Of a stretch of DNA of 64,000 bases, positions 1 through 8,722 are shown piece after piece. Numbering within the stretch: position 1 is the first letter of the stretch; each line of letters starts with the position of its first letter. This DNA is from Neobacillus ginsengisoli (GTDB lineage Bacteria; Bacillota; Bacilli; Bacillales_B; DSM-18226): contig NZ_JAUSTW010000008.1 of assembly GCF_030813055.1 (NCBI RefSeq), positions 1 to 64,000 of the forward strand. The letters are read 5' to 3'. The position numbers and the translations under genes were made by a program. A model generated the notes under the pieces. The model searched no databases and had not been told where the DNA came from. It saw only the letters and a list, made by a program, of their open reading frames with translations.

Positions 1-220
1 AAGAAACTGAGTTTAGATTGGTCTCTATACTCGTATCTTACTGAGGGGCTCTATTTTTTTCAAACCTGATATTTAACAATCTACAGGAATGCTATCCTTA
101 CTCCAATATTTAATATATCTTTAAATTAGTTCGAGGTTTTTGATTGTTTATTATGATCATCTTATTTTAAATCATGACATGATTGTAGTTAAACAAACGT
201 AGAATGCACCGGCACCGAAA

Positions 221-781
221 TTACCGTTTCTGACAAAATATCGTTTGCCGCCCCTTTTGGTCATTTTCTTCAAAAAAGAGAACTGTCCAATCGCTAAATT
301 CAGCTAACAACTCTTTTGGCTGCAGTTTATATTGATTAGATACTCCTTGGTCCTCGATCTGCGGTGACTGATGAAAGGTTTCCATGAAAAAATAACCACT
401 CTCTTTGATGATGCTCTTAACAAGGGGAAAAAGCTTGCGATCAAGGTAATAAGTAATAACAACTAAGTGAAAAGATTGGTTTTGCCAATTAAGATTTTTC
501 AATTCCGTCAGATCGCATACCCTAGGGTGGATTTTGAGATTATATTTTGAAGCCTGTTCTTGGAGATAATTGATAGCAACGTCAGAAATATCCGTCGCCT
601 GGACTTGATAGTTCATCCGCGCAAGGAACAAACTGTTTCCTCCAAGACCACAAGCAAGATCAAGTGCGGTTCCTCCTTTAAGGTAAGCAGCCAGATTCTT
701 TAATCTGGGATTCGGCGCCGGTTCCTGCAGCTGATCAATACGTTCTTTATGTTTCGTATTCCATTTCGTTCTAGTGTTCAT
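221..781 (-). CDS. SAM-dependent methyltransferase (TehB-like class I)
   Basis: Class I methyltransferase of about 186 aa, predicted to be cytoplasmic. Motif I (LDLACGLGGNS) lies near residue 40 and is followed by an acidic motif II region (ATDISDVAINYL) and a D-L-T motif, the layout of TehB/Methyltransf_25 proteins. The substrate cannot be told from sequence. An in-frame ATG exists 14 codons upstream at 823 but has no ribosome binding site; the ATG at 781 is preceded by GTGGAGGAA at good spacing, so I chose it. It stands alone, with a hairpin downstream of its 5' side at 901-935 and no operon partner. Family call is fairly sure, function is not. Confidence 0.8.
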   Translation of the reverse strand: MNTRTKWNTKHKERIDQLQEPAPNPRLKNLAAYLKGGTALDLACGLGGNSLFLARMNYQVQATDISDVAINYLQEQASKYNLKIHPRVCDLTELKNLNWQNQSFHLVVITYYLDRKLFPLVKSIIKESGYFFMETFHQSPQIEDQGVSNQYKLQPKELLAEFSDWTVLFFEENDQKGRQTIFCQKR

Positions 782-900
782 TTGAAAATTCCTCCACGTA
801 ATAGTTCCTTCATCATACTCCATTCAAATTTTAGAGGAAAGAGTCGTTGAAGTATTGTCGTGATTATGCACCCAAAGGACCACTCTAACCTAAAAACTTT

Positions 901-935
901 AAAGCCCACTCCAACTGCTAGCTGGAATGGGCTTT
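901..935. terminator. Terminator-like hairpin
   Basis: A 13-bp stem with one wobble pair (AAAGCCCACTCCA with TGGAATGGGCTTT) encloses a 9-base loop. There is no clear T-run on the plus side. It separates the methyltransferase from the DinB pseudogene. Confidence 0.5.
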
Positions 936-955
936 GTCATTGAAGATAGTTGTTA

Positions 956-1021
956 CTACTAAGCTATTTTGACCAAAAATTTACGATACAAGATGTCCTC
1001 TTTTTGACAGCAAACATGTCC
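956..1021 (-). repeat. Dispersed 66-bp repeat, copy A
   Basis: This 66-base stretch matches 13168-13233 without gaps at 58 of 66 positions (counted by eye). On the minus strand both copies can be read as I-G-H-V-C followed by a Q-K pair, a Y-R pair, K-I-A and two stops, so it may be the tail of a mobile-element gene. The family is not recognised. Confidence 0.6.
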
Positions 1022-1197
1022 AATTACTGTTTTCAATCATTTCGGATAATTTTTATGACGGGTTAAAATGTCTAGTTTTTCTACTTTTTAGTTCAAAAAA
1101 TAGCGTTGACATTTAAGTTGACCAAATTTGGGTGTTTCACTACACGATATGAACATTAATAATCGACTTGCTTCAATTGTTGAAAAGAACAAACATT

Positions 1198-1709
1198 TCA
1201 CCTTTCGCTAAACCATTTACGCAGTTGATTAATATAAGCTTGATGATACCTATTATGGTCTGCTATATGCCAAATACCCCATTGGATTGTTGCTTCATTT
1301 CCATTTTCATATGCGACTGTTTGATTCAATTGTTTATCTGTTAACTGATAGCATAAAGATTTAACCAGCTCTATGACATCATCATATTCACTAATGAGTA
1401 CATCCAGAGAAATCCCTTTAAGTTGAGGTAATTGGTTGTTTTCATCCAACATCGGTCCAAATTTCTCTTCAAGTCTAATGGCATTACCTCCCCCTTTATT
1501 CTAAACACCCAGTTTAGGTCCACATAAGCTAAATGCCTTAGTAATTGGGCTGTACTGTTGTATTTGTGGTTAAGACCTTTATAATATAATTCCTCTCGTG
1601 ACATACCAGCAACAATAGATTTTAACCGTGTATAATTTCCGTCCACCATTGAGTAAAGCATTCCTACAACAGGATCCATATTAGGCTCACCTTTTAAATC
1701 TAAGATCAT
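1198..1709 (-). pseudogene. DinB-family protein, frameshifted
   Basis: Two overlapping reading frames make one DinB/YfiT-like four-helix protein of about 165 aa. The first (from 1709) gives the N-terminal half, with the DinB-type motif LLRHLAYVDLNWV. The second (to 1198) gives the C-terminal half, with the metal-site motif WHIADHNRYHQAYI. The switch is near 1460-1490, where the text moves from VMPLDL to MLDENNQLPQL, consistent with a small indel. The family includes metal-dependent thiol transferases and proteins of unknown role. Each half alone lacks part of the expected His triad, so the gene is probably dead unless the shift is a sequencing error. Confidence 0.75.
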
Positions 1710-1739
1710 CCAATCACCCCTCAGCTCTTTTTACACCTT

Positions 1740-2195
1740 CAACCAATATTATACTTTGGATAGACAATATCTCGTTATTAAACTCCCTCAGTTTGATACG
1801 AATATCTCTTGAATGCTCACTTATTCGCAGGATTTCATACCCCTTGTAATTGGATTTACGGGTAATTGAAATGAGTTCAGATCATTTTGGCTTCGTGAAG
1901 GCATAGTTAAATAAAGGAGTTAGCTACCACTCCATATTTTACCATATAATGCACATCTCCACACCGCCCCTGGAGGCTTTCCCTCCCATGTCTCAACGGG
2001 TCAATTGCCCTCTCATTCCTTCGTCATGCCTTTCCAAGGGGTGGAGGCCAGTTATGCTAAACTGATGGGTCACAGTGCCCTTTTGTTCAATAAACCTGGT
2101 ACTCCGTACATATTTGAAATCCTACGAATAAGACAACATTCAAAATTAAAGTTAACTATTTAAATGATACTTTTTATATAACTAAAGTTTTATTT
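1740..2195. other. Gene-free spacer
   Basis: No credible coding frame was seen on either strand. The part from 1950 to 2110 is noticeably more GC-rich than its surroundings, with short runs such as CCCCTGGAGG and CCAAGGGGTGG. It might be the non-coding end of an insertion sequence, which is a guess only. Confidence 0.3.
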
Positions 2196-2552
2196 CTATG
2201 CTGCTAAAGGGATTAATACTTGAACTTTATTTGGACAATAAGACTTGTTTCGTCGTGCTATTCCTACAAAAATCCTTGCTAGTTTACCTATCAGCTTCAT
2301 AATTGATTTCATTTTCTTGATCTTCTTTACCTTCACATTATGGGAATGGAGGGCTTTAAACAATACTTCACCAACTGTTCCGCCTGCTATGACACTAGGA
2401 GGTTTTTTCTCGAGGGGAATAAAAATTGATTTCATTGGTGTACCTTTATTAGTAAAAGGTGCAAAACAGTGCAGTGATAATATTTTTAGGTTGGTAGAAA
2501 ATACAAAAGAGATTGGGAGAACCAATTTCATATGATCCACCGCAATTTTCAC
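2196..2552 (-). pseudogene. Possible transposase C-terminal remnant
   Basis: An open frame of 118 codons with a very basic C-terminus (IGKLARIFVGIARRNKSYCP). This faintly resembles the end of IS110-family transposases, but no catalytic motif is visible and the N-terminal half looks like low-quality coding sequence. The plus strand is also open here, which weakens both readings. I do not recognise it with confidence; the alternative is that it is not coding at all. Confidence 0.2.
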
Positions 2553-2732
2553 CCAGGCAACAATATGTTCAACACTGTAGTATCACACAGAATCCTGTGT
2601 AAATGAATGCTGCGAACAACATACGATGTGCGGCAACTACACCCTGCCAATCACGTCATAACATATTTTTCTTTAATATTTTTCATCATGACTAATAAAC
2701 TAAGTCTATTGTATGAATTAGGAGTGTATCCA

Positions 2733-3529
2733 ATGAAAAAAATGTTGTTCTATACCGTTCTTTTATTGATTCCTTTATACTCCTATCAAATAAATGCGTA
2801 TGCATCCACTAAAAGTCGGGAGGAATATGAAAAACTGGGCATGTTATTTGGGATATAAGAACAAAGGAAAAATTAGTTGCTATTACTTTTGATGATGGAC
2901 CTCATCCGGTTTTTACACCAAAAATACTTGATATATTAGCTAAATTTGATGCTAAAGCCACCTTTTTTGTAGCAGGTAATAAAGTAATAAGATTTCCTGA
3001 TATTATAAAACGGGAAGTAAAAGAAGGTCACGAAATTGCCAATCATACTTTTAATCATATTTATAGTGGAAATATAACATCAGCAAAACTAATATCAGAA
3101 TTAGAAGAAACAGATAAAATTATTCAGAAGTTCGCTGGTTTTAAACCGTCTCTCTATCGTCCAGTAGGGGGACTTTAAAATGATTTAATTATTAGTACAG
3201 CTATAAAAAACGGAAAAGAAGTCGTATTATGGAATTATGATCCTCGGGATTGGACAAATCCTCCGGCAAGTCAAATTTGCAATTATATAACAAAAGGAGT
3301 AAAGCCAGGTAATATTATTCTATTTCATGATTGGCACGGCAGTGAATTCACTAAGACTTGCCAAACAGTTCCAGCATTAAATGCTATTTTGGAATTTTTA
3401 TACAAAAATAAGTATAAATGTGTAACGGTATCTGAATTGCTCTACCGCTCGACACAAATAATTCCAGACTCTTTTGAAATTTATCCTTCAAAGAAAGATA
3501 AAACGTCTCACATTGATTTAATGTTTTAA
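2733..3529 (+). pseudogene. Polysaccharide deacetylase (NodB-like), frameshift plus nonsense
   Basis: The gene starts at ATG 2733 (MKKMLFYTVLLL, a signal peptide) after a GGAG. The NodB core follows: AITFDDGPHP, FFVAG, the metal-binding H-x3-H as HTFNH, RPVGG and LFHDWHG. It carries two lesions. A one-base loss near 2841 moves the frame: the text reads GMLFGI-stop where the intact reading would be GHVIWDIRTKEK. An in-frame TAA at 3176-3178 falls right after RPVGGL, where the next gene has RPPGGY. The product would deacetylate surface polysaccharide or peptidoglycan. It is a neighbouring relative of the intact gene at 3709, so loss may have been tolerated through redundancy. Confidence 0.88.
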
Positions 3530-3564
3530 ATACATTTTTTTCTCCTAATAATACAAGTAAATAA

Positions 3565-3601
3565 AACCCTTTAGACCTTGTGTGGTTTAAAGGCTTTTTT
3601 A
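3565..3601 (+). terminator. Rho-independent terminator
   Basis: The stem CCTTTAGACC with GGTTTAAAGG (one G-U pair) is followed by GCTTTTTT, directly downstream of the dead deacetylase. Confidence 0.8.
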
Positions 3602-3708
3602 TTGGATATTAACTGTTGTCACCAAATTACAACATAGAGCCGCGAATAATTGAGCAAATTATTAATAACCCAAAACTCTTTATCAAGAAATGGAGGAAAA
3701 TAAAGGTT

Positions 3709-4512
3709 ATGAAACGGATATGTTTACTAATTATACTTATCTGTTCCTGTTTTATCACCCATACAAATGCCTCTACTGACATGATAAGGAGAAAGGAAGT
3801 AGAGCCAACCGGACAAGTAGTTTGGGAAGTTCATACATCGAAAAAAATAATCGCTTTGACGTTTGATGATGGACCTAATCCTAAATATACACCACAAGTA
3901 CTTGAACTCTTAAAGCAATATGATGCACATGCAACCTTTTTCCAAATTGGATTCAGAATGGAGCGATATCCTCAGATTGTCCAACAAGTAGTTCAAGCCG
4001 GTCATGAATTGGGTAATCATTCAATGACACACCAGTATGAAAATAAAGCTGGAGTTAAAAGTATGGGCATAGAAATGATTATGGCTGATCGTATTATACA
4101 AAAATATCTACCAAACCATCTTAAGTTATTCCGACCACCCGGAGGATATATAGACACTTCCTTACTACATGAAGCAAAACAGCTTGGATATAAAGTTGTG
4201 CTTTGGTCTTATCATCAGGATACAAAGGATTGGTCCTTACCAGGAACACAAGTAATAGCCAATCATATTATTCGTCATGCAAGGAGTGGTGATATTGTCC
4301 TCTTGCATGATGGCGGAGGAGACCGAAGTCAAACCATTCAAGCTTTAAAATCGATTCTTCCTACCTTAAAACAACAGGGGTATCAATTTGTAAGTGTATC
4401 AGAATTACTACATTTACTTGATTTTTTCGCTGCATGGATGACTAAAGGGTGCTATAGTTACATTTTCTCCTCCATAATTACGGCTAAAATATATAGTGGT
4501 TTATTCAATTAA
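3709..4512 (+). CDS. Secreted polysaccharide deacetylase (NodB/CE4 family)
   Basis: Carbohydrate esterase family 4 enzyme expected to remove N- or O-acetyl groups from peptidoglycan or another cell-surface glycan. ATG 3709 is chosen because GGAGG precedes it and it begins a signal peptide (MKRICLLIILICSCF); an upstream in-frame extension has no such support. CE4 motifs appear in order: motif 1 LTFDDGPNP with the catalytic base and metal Asp, motif 2 HSMTH with the two metal His, motif 3 RPPGGY, and motif 5 LLHDGGG with the catalytic His. The C-terminus runs about 25 residues beyond the usual end (SELLHLLD) and may be an artefact of rearrangement next to the Tn3 remnant. The preceding gene is a dead relative. 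Confidence 0.9.
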   Translation: MKRICLLIILICSCFITHTNASTDMIRRKEVEPTGQVVWEVHTSKKIIALTFDDGPNPKYTPQVLELLKQYDAHATFFQIGFRMERYPQIVQQVVQAGHELGNHSMTHQYENKAGVKSMGIEMIMADRIIQKYLPNHLKLFRPPGGYIDTSLLHEAKQLGYKVVLWSYHQDTKDWSLPGTQVIANHIIRHARSGDIVLLHDGGGDRSQTIQALKSILPTLKQQGYQFVSVSELLHLLDFFAAWMTKGCYSYIFSSIITAKIYSGLFN

Positions 4513-4534
4513 AGGGCGCTTTTATGGAGTAACG

Positions 4535-4577
4535 AAAAAGCCCAATTTCTCAAATGCTGAGAAATTGGGCTTTTTAT
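4535..4577 (+). terminator. Strong rho-independent terminator
   Basis: A perfect stem AAAAAGCCCAATTTCTCA / TGAGAAATTGGGCTTTTT with a 5-base loop, 22 bases after the deacetylase stop. It is symmetric, so it may work on both strands. Confidence 0.9.
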
Positions 4578-4588
4578 TTTGGAATTTC

Positions 4589-4626
4589 CTTAACGTTGTA
4601 AATTCGCGTTTTGCTGGTGGTACCCC
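4589..4626. repeat. Tn3-family terminal repeat (38 bp), solo
   Basis: Reverse-complemented, this reads GGGGTACCACCAGC at its outer end and AACGTTAAG at its inner end, the form of Tn3-family 38-bp terminal repeats. It matches the repeat at 5584-5621 at 26 of 38 positions in the same orientation. It abuts the start of the truncated tnpA. It could mark the right end of a second, lost element. Part of the resemblance may be chance, because the same bases also read in frame with tnpA. Confidence 0.5.
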
Positions 4627-5521
4627 CTTTCGGAGTATCATCATTACATGCAGACTCAAACCCACATTACGGAACTGGGAAAGGTACAACCATTTATCGA
4701 TTTACAAGTGATCAGTTCTCTTCTTTTTATGCAAAAGTAATTAATACTAATGCAAGGGATGCTGTACATGTAATAGATGGATTATTACATCATGAATCTG
4801 ACCTTTCAATTGAAGAGCATTACACTGATACCGCCGGTTATACGGATCAAGTTTTCGGATTAAGTAATTTGTTAGGATTCCGTTTCGCACCAAGGCTAAG
4901 AGATATAAGTGACGCAAAATTATACACCATTTCTTCTCCTAATGATTCTCCGAACATAAATGCATACTTCGAGTTAAGATAAACACAAACATTATTAAAG
5001 AGAATTTTGATGATGTATTAAGGCTGGCACATTCAATTCGAGAAGGAAGAGTTTCTGGATCATTAATTATGGGGAAATTAGGTTCATATGCAAGACAAAA
5101 CAAAATTGCCACATCTCTTCGAGAAATTGGGAGAATTGAAAAAACAATCTTTATTCTTGACTATATAACAAATGAAACATTAAGGAGTAGGATAAATCGT
5201 GGGCTAAATAAAGGAGAAGCCATGAATTGATTGGCTAGAGCTTTATTTTTTGGTAAACGTGGTGAATTTAGAGAGAGTGGCATACAAGATCAACTACAAA
5301 GAGCTAGTGCACTGAATATATTAATCAATGCTATAAGCGTATGGAATTCTGTGTATTTGAGTGAAGTGACACAGGAATTTAAGAAAAATGATGTCCTAAA
5401 AGAAGAATTTCTTCCACATATTTCACCATTAGGATGGGAACATATTAATTTTCTTGGAGAATATAAATTTGATTCAAATAGATTACCAGCTAATTCACTA
5501 AGACCCTTAAATAAAAATTAA
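4627..5521 (+). pseudogene. tnpA: Tn3-family transposase TnpA, C-terminal remnant
   Basis: Only about the last 300 residues of a normally ~970-aa DDE transposase remain. Recognisable Tn3 signatures in order are HADSNPHYGTGKG, TDTAGYTDQVFGL, LGFRFAPRLRD, KLGSYARQNKIA, LREIGRIEKTIF, GLNKGEAMN and HISPLGWEHINFLGEY. The frame changes near 4975-4985, where the text after AYFELR-stop resumes as INTNIIKENFDD. A TGA at 5228-5230 replaces the Ala of GEAMNALARA. Wording is closest to Tn917/Tn551-type TnpA as I remember it. The gene ends just before a terminator and the right terminal repeat, the normal place for tnpA. Confidence 0.9.
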
Positions 5522-5531
5522 TTTTTAACAT

Positions 5532-5570
5532 AAGCCAAATTCCTAAACGTATAGGTATTTGGCTTTTTTC
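5532..5570 (+). terminator. tnpA terminator
   Basis: AAGCCAAATTCCTA pairs with TAGGTATTTGGCTT, followed by TTTT; 11 bases beyond the tnpA stop. Confidence 0.8.
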
Positions 5571-5583
5571 GTGTCGTATTTTG

Positions 5584-5621
5584 CTTAGCGTACAAAATTT
5601 CCGAAATGTTGGCTGTACCCC
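5584..5621. repeat. Tn3-family right terminal inverted repeat
   Basis: 38 bases whose complement starts GGGGTACAGCCAACATTTCG and ends ACGCTAAG, matching the Tn4430-like Tn3 consensus. It lies at the expected distance after tnpA and forms the outer edge of the remnant. Confidence 0.8.
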
Positions 5622-5623
5622 TA

Positions 5624-5820
5624 TTATAGAAATATGTTCTTTAAATCGATGATAAAGTCTTCAAAAATACTTACTTCTATTAGATCTTTCCCTTTACATA
5701 TAACTCTTGAAGTTGATAATATCCACTTTCCTTAAAGATAAACACTTCAACTGTCTCAGTACGGTTATCTACAATCCAATACCCTTTAACTCCTGTCGGT
5801 TCATATACATTTATTTTTAG
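5624..5820 (-). pseudogene. Uma2-family endonuclease, C-terminal remnant
   Basis: The minus strand reads VYEPTGVKGYWIVD, then TVEVFIFKESGYYQL, then after an internal TAA/TAG pair SIFEDFIIDLKNIFL and a stop. This is the end of Uma2/DUF820 proteins (typical wording EYWIVDP, VSIFEDLIIDLEEIF), a PD-(D/E)XK nuclease fold of unknown physiological role. The catalytic N-terminal part is missing. Its 3' end lies three bases from the Tn3 terminal repeat, suggesting that the transposon inserted at or deleted into it. Confidence 0.7.
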
Positions 5821-5836
5821 CTAACGCTCATGTTTG

Positions 5837-7102
5837 TCAGTTAATGGCGATGATATTTTTACAATTATGGAGAGGGAACCGAATGGTAAACGTGGTTCCT
5901 TTTCCTTTTTGGCTTTGGACGGTGATTTTTCCATGAAGCGAGTCGATAATGCGATAGCTCACCATGAGTCCTATGCCGGTTCCTTTTTCTTTCAGAGAAT
6001 AAAATGGTTGTCCAAGACGTTTCACTTCGTCTTCATTCATCCCCACTCCCTCATCTTGGATTTGGATCATCACATGCTGTGACTCCTGTTTCACGCAAAT
6101 GGAAACCGCACCACCTTGAGGCATCGCTTCGATGCCATTTTTGATGATATTGAGGAAGGCTTGTTTCATTTTTTGGGGATGACCCAATATCGCACACTCT
6201 TGCTCCGGAAGTCGGAAGTCTATGCTTACTTTTCGTTCTAAAGCATAGGAGTAGAGAATCTCGACGACTGTTTGTATTTTTTGGCAAACATCGACGGACT
6301 CTTGCATATCCGCTTCTGGCTTGGCAAGAGAAAGATATTCGGTAATGACGTCATTCGTTCGATCCACTTCTTCTATACAAATTTGTACATACCTTTTATA
6401 CTTCTCTGAAATTGGCGATTGTAGAAGTAACTGGAGAAATCCTCGATTGGTCTGCATGGGATTTCGAACTTCATGAGCAAAGGAACTGGCCAATTCTCCG
6501 AGTATCTTATATTTTTCCGCCTGTTGAGCTTCCATGTGTAACTGGGCATTTTCCCTTAAGGTTTCAATCAAAGAGACGGTTACGATGGTGGCAACACATA
6601 TCGTTAAAATTTCCTGAAGTGTCTGGTTAAAAAAATCCATCTCAAAATCCACGAGGATGTAGATCAAGGACATCCCCGATGTTATCATCCAAGTCAGTTT
6701 CATTCGACCTGCTCGATCCTGTTTGATGAAACGTGGATATGCTAAAAAAAACATGGGTAAGAAGAAAAGGACTTGGTATGCCGTTGAATAAAAACCTGCC
6801 CCCCCGAAATACCAACGATACAACAATAAGATGATCGTGAGAACAATGCCTGTTGCGTATCCACCTCCATAAAATATACCTATCATAAGAGCTACAAACC
6901 GTAGGTCATTTCGCTCGTTTACATCCGAATAGATCGGGAAGGACATGCACAATACTAACGTAATCGTTGCCAAGAAACTGAAAATTAATTTTTGACGTTT
7001 CGTTTCGATGAATTGATGACGATTGGTTAAATACATAGAATAAAAAAAGACAGGGATCAAAATAATCATTACTTGTAAAAGCAAGTTTTTAATATGTTCC
7101 AT
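5837..7102 (-). CDS. KinB-like sporulation sensor histidine kinase
   Basis: Membrane sensor kinase of 421 aa. Residues 1-180 contain about six hydrophobic segments (5TMR-LytS/KinB-type sensor). The H-box FAHEVRNPMQ places the phosphorylated His near 210. The N-box NIIKNGIEAM, G1 DEGVGM and G2 GTGIGLMVSYRII are all present, so the kinase should be active. In Bacillus such kinases feed phosphate to Spo0F in the sporulation phosphorelay. An unusual point is Gln after NPM where this family normally has Thr, a residue tied to phosphatase activity in HisKA proteins. No response regulator is adjacent, as is normal for phosphorelay kinases. Confidence 0.88.
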   Translation of the reverse strand: MEHIKNLLLQVMIILIPVFFYSMYLTNRHQFIETKRQKLIFSFLATITLVLCMSFPIYSDVNERNDLRFVALMIGIFYGGGYATGIVLTIILLLYRWYFGGAGFYSTAYQVLFFLPMFFLAYPRFIKQDRAGRMKLTWMITSGMSLIYILVDFEMDFFNQTLQEILTICVATIVTVSLIETLRENAQLHMEAQQAEKYKILGELASSFAHEVRNPMQTNRGFLQLLLQSPISEKYKRYVQICIEEVDRTNDVITEYLSLAKPEADMQESVDVCQKIQTVVEILYSYALERKVSIDFRLPEQECAILGHPQKMKQAFLNIIKNGIEAMPQGGAVSICVKQESQHVMIQIQDEGVGMNEDEVKRLGQPFYSLKEKGTGIGLMVSYRIIDSLHGKITVQSQKGKGTTFTIRFPLHNCKNIIAIN

Positions 7103-7170
7103 ACAGTTTACCTCATTGTTAAGCTCATTCTAGTATAAAAGGAAATCGAATAAAAAAACAGGAGAAAAAA

Positions 7171-7266
7171 ATGGGTTCTGGTGCAAAAAACTCAAAACAA
7201 TCGCAATTAATCTCAAAGCTTGGACATACTGATACTATTACTCTAAAAAAGTGGTATGACCAGTAT
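7171..7266 (+). pseudogene. Small ORF cut by the miniature Tn3 element
   Basis: An ATG at 7171 with AGGAG six bases upstream opens a frame reading MGSGAKNSKQSQLISKLG then HTDTITLKKWYDQYG. It runs into the left repeat of the 7267-7543 element and stops at 7294. The peptide is hydrophilic and helix-like; I do not recognise it. No continuation was found after the element, so its original length is unknown. Confidence 0.35.
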
Positions 7267-7543
7267 GGGGTCCTGACGGCATTTCGCGGATTTTAAACGC
7301 TAAGACAAATAATGTAAATTGGTTCGCCCAAAAACGTTGAAAGGACGATGTTTTGGGGAATTGTTTTTGGTTCGGCTTTTGGATATAAGAAAATTAGCCA
7401 AAGAACCAATAGGAAACTGCTCTACGATAATCACCAAAAACGTTCGTTATTGGTCAAAACAGCCCTTAGCGTAAGAAAATTTGGGTTTTACCTTCCAGAA
7501 AATGTCTTAGCGTATAATATATGCGTTTTGCCGTCAAGACCCC
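7267..7543. mobile_element. Tn3-derived inverted-repeat miniature element (TIME-like)
   Basis: A 277-bp segment bounded by 38-bp inverted repeats. The left (7267-7304) begins GGGGTCCTGACGGCA and ends ACGCTAAG. The right (7506-7543), reverse-complemented, begins GGGGTCTTGACGGCA and ends ACGCTAAG. The arms agree at about 29 of 38 positions. This is the size and structure of Tn3-family miniature elements (TIMEs), which are mobilised in trans. The interior has no convincing gene but holds imperfect dyads (CCCAAAA/TTTTGGG and TTGGTTC/GAACCAA), as a res site might. No perfect 5-bp target duplication is visible (AGTAT versus TTATA). Its ends are of a different subtype from those at 4589 and 5584. 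Confidence 0.75.
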
Positions 7544-7618
7544 TTATAGGTATCTTGAAAAGTAATAAGTCTTTGTTAACGAAGGGGTGGGAAGGAAATG
7601 GCATCAAGAGGGAAAGAG

Positions 7619-8457
7619 CTACATATCACTAGGTGAAACCGGCTTTCCTAAATATTTTAGGGTATCTGTTCTGGTAGAATTTAATGGACCTAAATCTACT
7701 CCTACTTGGGCAAAAGCCCAATGAACGAAACTTGAACAATCAAAACGGCCTCTGGTAATGTCGCTTTGTTCTCTTCCCCCACCAAAAACATAAACAGAAT
7801 TTCCAATCCATTTATAACCTACATCTATAACTTTTACACCTGTGTTGCCTTCACCACTGCCTGTTTTAACTTCAACATATCCTTTCACATACCGATCTGC
7901 AAAACCGAGCACTTTTTCTACATACCAATCCGCATGATTATAGGCAAATACCGCATCCCTTATACGGCCTTCAGCTGCACCATTAGCCCTTAAATAGTTG
8001 GCTGCAGAATAAATCGCGTCTTCAATATCCCATGGGTCCGCTTTTCCGTCACCATTTGCATCAACACCGTAACCGCCATATTTTTTGATCATGGCCGGAT
8101 CAGTCAAAATGTTGTTTGGGATATAAGCATTTCCTAAACGATACCCGCCAGGATAACTCCAACCAAGCCAAGTTAAAGGCATAAACTGAAAATGTCCGAT
8201 TGCCCCAACCGGAGAAACCATAGTTTGCAAGGTTGAGAATCTAGATTCTACACGATGTTCAGCCGCAAGTAAATTCCACGGGACACCATATTTTTCTTGA
8301 GCAGCTTTATAGATTGGTATATATTGAGCTGGAATTTCATTCGCTCCAAATTCTGAAATGTCTCCCCCATAATACCCTTTGCCTGGTTGAGTTTCTTCCT
8401 TCCCTCCAGCTGAGGATAGGACAACGAAAGCCATAATAACGATACCAGCAAGCTCAG
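7619..8457 (-). pseudogene. CwlT-like bifunctional cell-wall hydrolase, truncated at both ends
   Basis: The N-terminal half is a lysozyme-like muramidase (YGVPWNLLAAEHRVESRFS, then SPVGAIGHFQFMPLTWLGW). The C-terminal half starts an NlpC/P60 endopeptidase with its catalytic Cys in GRFDCSSFVHWAFAQVG. The frame stops after LKYLGKPVSPSDM, so the catalytic His and third polar residue of NlpC/P60 are missing. At the 5' side a TGA lies upstream of RRPTELAGIVIMAFVVL, so the usual membrane anchor is incomplete. In ICEBs1 and Tn916 such proteins open the wall during conjugation. The fragment is probably the scar of an integrative conjugative element; no other ICE gene is in the window. Confidence 0.8.
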
Positions 8458-8674
8458 TAGGTCTTCTTCAATTATCTGGCCCTTATCTACTGTATCAGCT
8501 CAAAAAAGTTGAAAGAATGCACCTTTTATCGTTGATTACATGTAGTCATAGATACACGTATTAAGGGCTTGACTTGATCCCCTGTGGGTATAATTGATTG
8601 ATCCTGAAGGCTGTAGAGTTTTTCTATCAGGCAACGAGCCTATCTATCACACCTACCGCGCTTTCGCTTACTGT

Positions 8675-8722
8675 CCTTGAAGTTTAGTCTGGAAGAAGTA
8701 CACTTCACACTAAACTTCAAGG
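8675..8722 (+). terminator. Perfect 14-bp hairpin
   Basis: CCTTGAAGTTTAGT and ACTAAACTTCAAGG flank a 20-base loop; T-rich sequence follows on the plus strand. It overlaps the end of the GerC remnant. It could be a terminator or the end of an insertion sequence. Confidence 0.5.

Noticed and set aside
1950..2196. GC-rich non-coding stretch next to a possible transposase tail, considered as an IS110-type bridge RNA region
   Set aside because: The transposase call itself is weak and I could not fold a convincing stem-loop pair with target-matching loops by eye.
3616..3708. N-terminal extension of the intact polysaccharide deacetylase
   Set aside because: The ATG at 3709 has GGAGG and begins a signal peptide; the extension would bury that signal peptide.
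7348..7632. 94-codon plus-strand open frame
   Set aside because: It lies mostly inside the miniature Tn3 element, has no recognisable motif and crosses the right terminal repeat; a by-product of the repeat structure.
8570..8605. CsoR-like operator (CCCCTGTGGGTAT) with a nearby TTGACT
   Set aside because: The -35 to -10 spacing is too short, the palindrome is imperfect and no metal-resistance gene is adjacent.
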